Origin: an uncultured Oscillospiraceae bacterium
Lineage (GTDB): Bacteria; Bacillota; Clostridia; Oscillospirales; Oscillospiraceae
Direction: 5' to 3'
Length of the DNA: 10,372 nt
Assembly (NCBI GenBank): GCA_944385775.1
Contig: CALWYM010000102.1
Coordinates: forward strand, 1 to 10,372
Below are positions 6,795-10,372 of this stretch, in pieces (position 1 is the stretch's first letter; each line of letters opens with the position of its first letter). The position numbers and the translations under genes were made by a program. The notes under the pieces were generated by a model. It did not search any database and had not been told where the DNA came from. It saw only the letters and a list, made by a program, of their open reading frames with translations.

Positions 6795-6806
6795 GTCATA
6801 TTTAAT

Positions 6807-6971
6807 TTAACCGAAAGCGTCCATAATAATCTGGGCAATGTCCTCGGCGCCCTTGACGACCTTGCTCATTTTGCCACGGGAACACTTTTTGCCGCCCATG
6901 GCGCAGCAGGCGGCGGTGGCGGCGGCAGCGCCGACCATCATTCCACAGATAAAATCCTTTACCTTCATCAT
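6807..6971 (-). CDS. 54-residue hypothetical protein, Ala/Cys-rich with possible membrane segment
   Basis: I do not recognise this gene by name. It encodes 54 residues: a short charged N-terminus (MMKVKDF), a small-residue hydrophobic stretch from about Ile8 to Met25 (GMMVGAAAATAACCAMGG), then a basic segment (KKCSRGKMSKVVK) and an amphipathic-looking tail (GAEDIAQIIMDAFG). There are four cysteines, at 9, 22, 23 and 30. The hydrophobic part has glycines spaced as in a glycine-zipper helix and could insert in the membrane, with the basic region staying in the cytoplasm. The overall plan recalls small YtxH-like proteins, but this is only a resemblance. AAAGGAG (6983-6977) lies 5 bases before the ATG at 6971; a second ATG at 6968 would have 8-base spacing and may be the true start. 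A terminator follows 12 bases after the stop. I found no clear promoter upstream. Confidence 0.75.
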   Translation of the reverse strand: MMKVKDFICGMMVGAAAATAACCAMGGKKCSRGKMSKVVKGAEDIAQIIMDAFG

Positions 6972-7080
6972 AGCTTCTCCTTTTTAACTTTAATTTTTAA
7001 GTCATGTTTATTTTGTCCTGTTTGACCGGGGGAAATTCCATAAAAGAAAAAATTTTTAAATGGCAAAAAATAAAAAGCGC

Positions 7081-8382
7081 TCACCCCTTTTTCAAATCAC
7101 CTGTTGCCGGGTTGTCTATAAGATTACCGTCCCGGGTAAAGCGGGAGCCGTGGCATGAACAGTCCCAGGTGTGCTCCTGAGGGTTCCACTTCAGGGCGCA
7201 GCCCAGGTGGGGACAGCGTTTTGCCGTGGGGGTCAGAAAGCTCACAAGAGTCTCAAAGCCGTTTACTGCCAGCTGGGGGTGAAGGATAGACCGAGAGGGT
7301 GAAAACACCTCTCCGTAGGGGTTTTTCCTTCCCTGCACAAGTTCGCATAGAATTGTGGCAGACACCATGGAGGTGGTCATACCCCACTTGTTAAAGCCGG
7401 TGGCTACATATAGATTTTTTGTGGAGGCGGAGTAGGGACCGATATAGGGCACGCCGTCAAGGCTCATGCAGTCCTGAGTAGCCCAGCGGTATTTTTCCTC
7501 GCTTTTGGGGTAATACTTGCCGGCAAAGCTTTGAAGCTCCTGCCAGCCGCCGCCCTTTTTACCGGTACGGTGATCTCCGCCGCCGATTAAAAGCAGGTTT
7601 TTGTAGTTTCGGAATGACATACCCGCCTGAGCCTCGTCCAGATACATTCCATTTACCTCCGGGGCGTTTTGAAGGGCAAGGACGTAGGAGCGGTGCTGGT
7701 ACAGCTTGATAAAATAGCTGCTGTGCTTGTTAATAAAGGGAAAGTGGGTGGTTACGATAATTTTCCCGGCGTGAATTTTCCCGTGATTTGTCACTGCTGT
7801 GGTGCCAATAAGCTCACGGACACGGGTGTGCTCATAGATGTGCAGGTCCTTTGATATGCCGGAGATAAATTTAAGAGGGTGAAACTGAGCCTGATTGGGA
7901 AACATGACGGCGCCGGCAACCTGAAATGGAAGCGGTACGCTGCCCGCAAACCGAGCGGGAAAGCCCAGCTTTTCCAGAGCGTCAAGCTCACGGTCAATTT
8001 TATTTCTGTCGTTTTTGGAGTAAGTGTAGGCGCTTTTTTCCTCAAAGTCGCAGTCAATGTTACGGCACAGCTTCCTGTATGTCTGAAGGGCAGCTTCGTT
8101 TGCGGCAAGATATTCTTTTGCGTTCTCCGTTCCGAACTTTGAAATAAGCTTGTGGTAAATAAGCCCGTGCTGGCTTGTGATTTTCGCGGTGGTGTTTTTT
8201 GTAATGCCGCTGCATATTGTATCCGCTTCCACCAGCACATAAGGCACTCCGGCGCGGTGAAGCTTCCAGGCGCAGAGAACTCCCGCCATGCCGCCGCCGA
8301 TAATCAGAACCTCGGTTTTTATGTCTTTTTGCTGAGACGGAAAGCCTGGCAGCTCCGCCGTTTTTTTCCATAGTGATTCCAT
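7081..8382 (-). CDS. FAD-dependent oxidoreductase with short C-terminal Rieske [2Fe-2S] domain
   Basis: A 433-residue cytoplasmic flavoprotein of the glycine oxidase/D-amino-acid oxidase-like (DAO) fold fused to an iron-sulfur tail. The FAD-binding Rossmann motif is IIGGGMAGVLCAWKL (residues 27-41), with Glu52 in VLVEAD positioned to hold the ribose. SLDGVPYIGPY (307-317) and VATGFNKWGMTTSM (326-339) form the C-terminal FAD site. The Rieske ligands are CPHLGC (Cys390, His392) and CSCHGS (Cys408, His411), with Cys395 and Cys410 as the usual disulfide pair. Relatives such as Bacillus YhfW are about 500 residues; here the N-terminal strands of the Rieske domain seem reduced, since only about 40 residues separate the DAO domain end from the first ligand. 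GGGGG (8395-8391) lies 8 bases before the ATG, and a TATAAT box lies upstream. The substrate is unknown; electron transfer between flavin and cluster is inferred from the family. Confidence 0.9.
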   Translation of the reverse strand: MESLWKKTAELPGFPSQQKDIKTEVLIIGGGMAGVLCAWKLHRAGVPYVLVEADTICSGITKNTTAKITSQHGLIYHKLISKFGTENAKEYLAANEAALQTYRKLCRNIDCDFEEKSAYTYSKNDRNKIDRELDALEKLGFPARFAGSVPLPFQVAGAVMFPNQAQFHPLKFISGISKDLHIYEHTRVRELIGTTAVTNHGKIHAGKIIVTTHFPFINKHSSYFIKLYQHRSYVLALQNAPEVNGMYLDEAQAGMSFRNYKNLLLIGGGDHRTGKKGGGWQELQSFAGKYYPKSEEKYRWATQDCMSLDGVPYIGPYSASTKNLYVATGFNKWGMTTSMVSATILCELVQGRKNPYGEVFSPSRSILHPQLAVNGFETLVSFLTPTAKRCPHLGCALKWNPQEHTWDCSCHGSRFTRDGNLIDNPATGDLKKG

Positions 8383-8405
8383 GTACTTTTCCCCCGTGAT
8401 TTTTT

Positions 8406-8411
8406 ATTATA
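8406..8411 (-). promoter_or_regulatory. -10 element (TATAAT) for the FAD/Rieske gene
   Basis: An exact TATAAT on the minus strand lies 23 bases before the ATG, giving a short leader that contains only the GGGGG ribosome-binding sequence. The positions 17 bases upstream hold CTTTTC, a poor -35 match, so the promoter is weak or needs help. Confidence 0.45.
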
Positions 8412-8471
8412 GTGTGATTCAAAAAAGGGAAAAGTATGTGTTTTTTTACGTTACGGCAGAAATTTGAAAAT

Positions 8472-8514
8472 AAAAAAAGAGCGCCTCTGGGGCATTTTTT
8501 GCCACGGGGACGCT
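8472..8514 (-). terminator. Intrinsic terminator after tRNA-Leu
   Basis: On the minus strand an imperfect 15-position stem (AGCGTCCCCGTGGCA with TGCCCCAGAGGCGCT, three internal mismatches and one G-U pair) closes a five-base A loop and is followed by a run of seven T (plus-strand A at 8472-8478). It lies 8 bases beyond the tRNA CCA end. Confidence 0.8.
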
Positions 8515-8522
8515 TTTCGTTT

Positions 8523-8607
8523 TGGTGCGGGTAGCCGGACTTGAACCGGCATGGATTTCTCCGAGGGATTTTAAGTCCCTTGTGTCTACCGATTTCACCA
8601 TACCCGC
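8523..8607 (-). tRNA. tRNA-Leu (anticodon UAA), CCA end encoded
   Basis: The minus strand folds as a class II tRNA. The acceptor stem GCGGGTA (8607-8601) pairs with TACCCGC (8533-8527), followed by discriminator A and encoded CCA (8525-8523). The D region holds GGTGAAATCGGTAGACAC. The anticodon stem AGGGA/TCCCT closes the loop CTTAAAA, so the anticodon is UAA (8573-8571) and reads UUA and, by wobble, UUG. A long variable arm (GGAGAAATCC) marks a leucine tRNA. The T arm is GCCGG/CCGGC around TTCAAGT. It lies 15 bases after the DUF896 stop codon with no promoter between them, so the two are probably on one transcript. Confidence 0.97.
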
Positions 8608-8622
8608 CTGTTTAATTTTACC

Positions 8623-8826
8623 TTACTTTTTCTTTTCAACCTTTTTCTTGTTTCCCTTTTCGTCAACAATGTATGTGTTGTCAAGCTGGGACTCAAGGCT
8701 TCCGCGAATGGCTGCCAGATACTCCGCCCGGAGAGCCGCTCTTTCCGCAAGCTCCTCCTCCGTGAGCGGACGGACCCGGGAAAGCCTGGTAAGCTCGCTT
8801 ATTCTGTCAATCCTGGACTGCTCCAT
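8623..8826 (-). CDS. DUF896 (YnzC-type) small cytoplasmic protein
   Basis: A 67-residue soluble protein of the DUF896/UPF0291 family. The N-terminal two-helix hairpin is visible: IDRISELTRLSRVRPLTEEE, then AALRAEYLAAIRGSLESQLD, with the family's LTEEE turn and R-x-EY pattern (Arg33, Glu35, Tyr36). A short strand-like piece, TYIVDEKGN, follows and the protein ends in a lysine-rich tail (KKKVEKKK). In Bacillus subtilis the relative ynzC lies in the SOS-controlled yneA-yneB-ynzC operon; no such neighbours or LexA-like site are seen here. AGGAG (8840-8836) lies 9 bases before the ATG and a consensus promoter lies upstream. tRNA-Leu(UAA) follows 15 bases downstream. The molecular function of the family is not established; a nucleic-acid-binding role is only a guess from the basic tail. 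Confidence 0.92.
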   Translation of the reverse strand: MEQSRIDRISELTRLSRVRPLTEEELAERAALRAEYLAAIRGSLESQLDNTYIVDEKGNKKKVEKKK

Positions 8827-8867
8827 GGGTATTCACTCCTTTACCGCATGCCCTCTGCCGCCTAATT

Positions 8868-8896
8868 ATTTTAATTGTTATTGCCTGTTTTGTCAA
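8868..8896 (-). promoter_or_regulatory. Consensus sigma-A promoter for DUF896 and tRNA-Leu
   Basis: On the minus strand an exact TTGACA (8896-8891) is spaced 17 bases from TAAAAT (8873-8868), the best promoter in the window. Transcription should start near 8861, about 35 bases before the DUF896 ATG. It points away from dpaA, so the 137-base gap is a divergent intergenic region. Confidence 0.85.
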
Positions 8897-8963
8897 GGCT
8901 TTAGGGGAAACTTTCACCCCGTGGGGCAGTTTTGAATATTATGGCACAGAGGAGGCGGTAAAA

Positions 8964-9797
8964 ATGAAAACGGCAATATTAGGCGGCGATGAACGAATGG
9001 CATACCTTGCGGAGCTTATGGATGGCGCCGTCACTTTCGGTCTGGAAAAGACAGCCGTGGCAGCGGTAAAGAGAAGCTGCTCCGTTACGGCGGCGGTAAT
9101 GGGCGCCGACAGGATTATTCTCCCTGTCCCGGCGGAAAAAAACGGCGCTCTGAACACTCCGCTGGCAGTAAGCCCAATTTCCCTTGATGAGGTGACAGCT
9201 CTGGCAACGCCGGGGATACCTGTTTTCGGCGGCATGATAAGTGAGGAATTGAGACAGCGACTGACATCTGCCGGTCTTTGTGTTATAGATTACTACGAGC
9301 CGGAGGAGTACAAAATCCTGTCAGCGGACGCCACGGCGGAGGCGGTATTGAAGCTTCTGCTCTGTGAGTTTAAGGAGCCCCTTATGGGCAGGAAAATCAT
9401 GGTTACCGGTTTTGGCAGAATAGGAAAGCTCACCGCAAGACGGCTTTGCCTGCTGGGAGCCGATGTGACAGTTACGGCAAGAAAGGAGCGGGATTTGGCG
9501 TGGTCAAAAGTGCTGGGCTATAATCCGATGAAAACAGCCGACATCGGGGAGAAAATCGGAGAAATGGACGCAGTAATAAATACCGTACCCTATGTGGTAA
9601 TGGGGGAAAGGGAGCTTTCAAAGCTTAAAAAGGACGCATTTATTATGGAAACCGCTTCGGTACCCGGCTATGACGAAAAGGCTGCGGAGAAACTGGGAGT
9701 CAGAATAATCCCCGCAGGAGGACTTCCGGGAAAGCATTTCCCAAAAAGAGCGGGAGAGGACATATATTATATTATAGAAAGGCTTGGTGGCAAGTGA
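8964..9797 (+). CDS. dpaA: Dipicolinate synthase subunit A
   Basis: With subunit B this protein oxidises dihydrodipicolinate, an intermediate of the lysine pathway, to dipicolinic acid, which the mother cell exports into the forespore core to give heat resistance. It is also called SpoVFA or DpsA. The 277 residues match the family length. The N-terminal domain starts with TAILGGDERMAYLAEL (residues 3-18) and includes the typical PVFGGMIS (86-93). The NAD(P)-binding Rossmann motif is VTGFGRIGKLTARRL (147-161, with Gly149, Gly151 and Gly154). INTVPYVV (205-212) and GGLPGKHFPKRAGE (252-265) are conserved blocks. AGAGGAGG (8948-8955) lies 8 bases before the ATG, a strong site. The stop overlaps the dpaB start (TGATG). 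In Bacillus this gene is transcribed by sigma-K in the mother cell; only a partial match to that promoter is seen here. Its single TTA codon is codon 6. Confidence 0.95.
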   Translation: MKTAILGGDERMAYLAELMDGAVTFGLEKTAVAAVKRSCSVTAAVMGADRIILPVPAEKNGALNTPLAVSPISLDEVTALATPGIPVFGGMISEELRQRLTSAGLCVIDYYEPEEYKILSADATAEAVLKLLLCEFKEPLMGRKIMVTGFGRIGKLTARRLCLLGADVTVTARKERDLAWSKVLGYNPMKTADIGEKIGEMDAVINTVPYVVMGERELSKLKKDAFIMETASVPGYDEKAAEKLGVRIIPAGGLPGKHFPKRAGEDIYYIIERLGGK

Positions 9798-10366
9798 TGG
9801 AAAAATTAAGGCTGGGACTTGCGATGACCGGTTCATTTTGCACCTTTGACGAGGTACTGAAACAGTTTGAGACTTTCAGGGGAAAATACGAGCTGTATCC
9901 CATAATGAGTACAATAAGCGCGTTTACGGATACAAGGTTCGGAACCTGCGCCGAATTCAGAAAACGGCTTGAGGACATTTGCGGAAGGGAGATAATCGAT
10001 ACAATACCGAAAGCTGAGCCTATCGGACCGAAGAAGCTTCTGGACTGCATATTGATTGCGCCCTGTACGGGAAATACGCTGGCGAAGCTTGCGGTGGGCA
10101 TAGCGGATACTCCCGTAACGCTGGCGGTAAAGGCCCACTTGAGAAATAACCGTCCGGTGGTAGTGGCGGTGAGCACAAACGACGGGCTGGGAGCTAACGG
10201 TAAGAATATAGGCGCTCTTATGGCAAGGGGAAACTTCTTTTTCGTACCATTCGGACAGGATTCGCCGGAGGGTAAGCCTACAAGTCTTGTGGCAAAGTTT
10301 GATTTTTGCGAAGAGGCGGTAAAGCTTGCAATGGAGGGAAAACAGCTTCAGCCGATGTTAAGATAG
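9797..10366 (+). CDS. dpaB: Dipicolinate synthase subunit B (flavoprotein family)
   Basis: This is the partner of DpaA in making dipicolinic acid during sporulation, also called SpoVFB or DpsB. It has 189 residues with a flavoprotein (flavodoxin-like decarboxylase) fold. TGSFCTFDEV (residues 11-20) forms the phosphate-binding loop, ISAFTDTRFGT (40-50) is family-specific, and the long conserved stretch runs from APCTGNTLAKLAVGIADTPV (88-107) to KAHLRNNRPVV (112-122). The ATG at 9797 is chosen over a GTG at 9794 because it forms the TGATG overlap with dpaA and has GGTGG (9786-9790) 6 bases before it; both starts give almost the same protein. The gene is complete and stops 6 bases before the window edge. 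In Bacillus the asd, dapG and dapA genes follow; what follows here is outside the window. Confidence 0.95.
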   Translation: MEKLRLGLAMTGSFCTFDEVLKQFETFRGKYELYPIMSTISAFTDTRFGTCAEFRKRLEDICGREIIDTIPKAEPIGPKKLLDCILIAPCTGNTLAKLAVGIADTPVTLAVKAHLRNNRPVVVAVSTNDGLGANGKNIGALMARGNFFFVPFGQDSPEGKPTSLVAKFDFCEEAVKLAMEGKQLQPMLR

Positions 10367-10372
10367 GTAAAA

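Noticed and set aside
7066..7092. AAAAAG...CTTTTT pairing over the end of the FAD/Rieske gene as its terminator
   Set aside because: The stem is almost all A-T with a large loop, so it is too weak to call even though a T-rich stretch follows.
8917..8926. CCCCGTGGGG palindrome upstream of dpaA
   Set aside because: The loop would be only two bases, no T tract follows, and it does not match an operator I know; it may be chance.
8522..8935. A 137-residue plus-strand frame beginning VRVAGLEPAWISPRDF
   Set aside because: It is the antisense of tRNA-Leu and of the DUF896 gene. This peptide start is a well-known artefact of translating leucine tRNA genes backwards.
1..10372. CRISPR array, insertion sequence, integrase, attachment site or toxin-antitoxin pair
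   Set aside because: I saw no spaced direct repeats, transposase or recombinase motifs, terminal inverted repeats, or small two-gene toxin modules in any part of the window.

Overview
The window is a stretch of bacterial chromosome, most likely from a spore-forming Firmicute of the class Clostridia (Oscillospiraceae/Ruminococcaceae or a near relative is my guess). The support is: strong AGGAGG-type ribosome binding sites, AT-rich intergenic DNA between genes of moderate GC, consensus sigma-A promoters, a DUF896 (YnzC-type) protein, and both subunits of the sporulation enzyme dipicolinate synthase. Nothing points to a phage, a transposon, a CRISPR array or recent transfer.

Layout. Positions 2-2754 (+) carry a cofactor-salvage block: the C-terminal half of nicotinate phosphoribosyltransferase (NAD salvage), a small HAD-fold protein 5 bases after it, then a promoter, a pyridoxamine/pyridoxal kinase (vitamin B6 salvage) and a second HAD phosphatase 19 bases downstream. 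Positions 2819-3358 (+) form a self-contained unit: promoter, a perfect hairpin at the predicted RNA 5' end, a 133-residue P-loop protein and a strong terminator that probably works in both directions.

Positions 3357-6655 (-) hold a translationally coupled three-gene operon, MoxR AAA+ ATPase, DUF58 protein and DUF4129 membrane protein, behind its own promoter. It resembles the common MoxR/DUF58/transglutaminase arrangement, but no transglutaminase domain is present. Positions 6751-6971 (-) encode an overlooked 54-residue Cys- and Ala-rich protein with its own terminator. Positions 7081-8411 (-) encode an FAD-dependent oxidoreductase with a shortened Rieske [2Fe-2S] tail. Positions 8472-8896 (-) look like one transcription unit: consensus promoter, DUF896 protein, tRNA-Leu(UAA), terminator.

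Positions 8964-10366 (+) are dpaA-dpaB, which make dipicolinic acid for the spore core; their start and stop codons overlap. The window ends just after dpaB.

I did not find a clearly new multi-gene system. The most interesting items are the unannotated 54-residue protein, the minimal P-loop protein with its leader hairpin, the reduced MoxR operon, the short Rieske tail, and the placement of rare TTA codons at the very start of dpaA and dpaB beside the tRNA that reads them.
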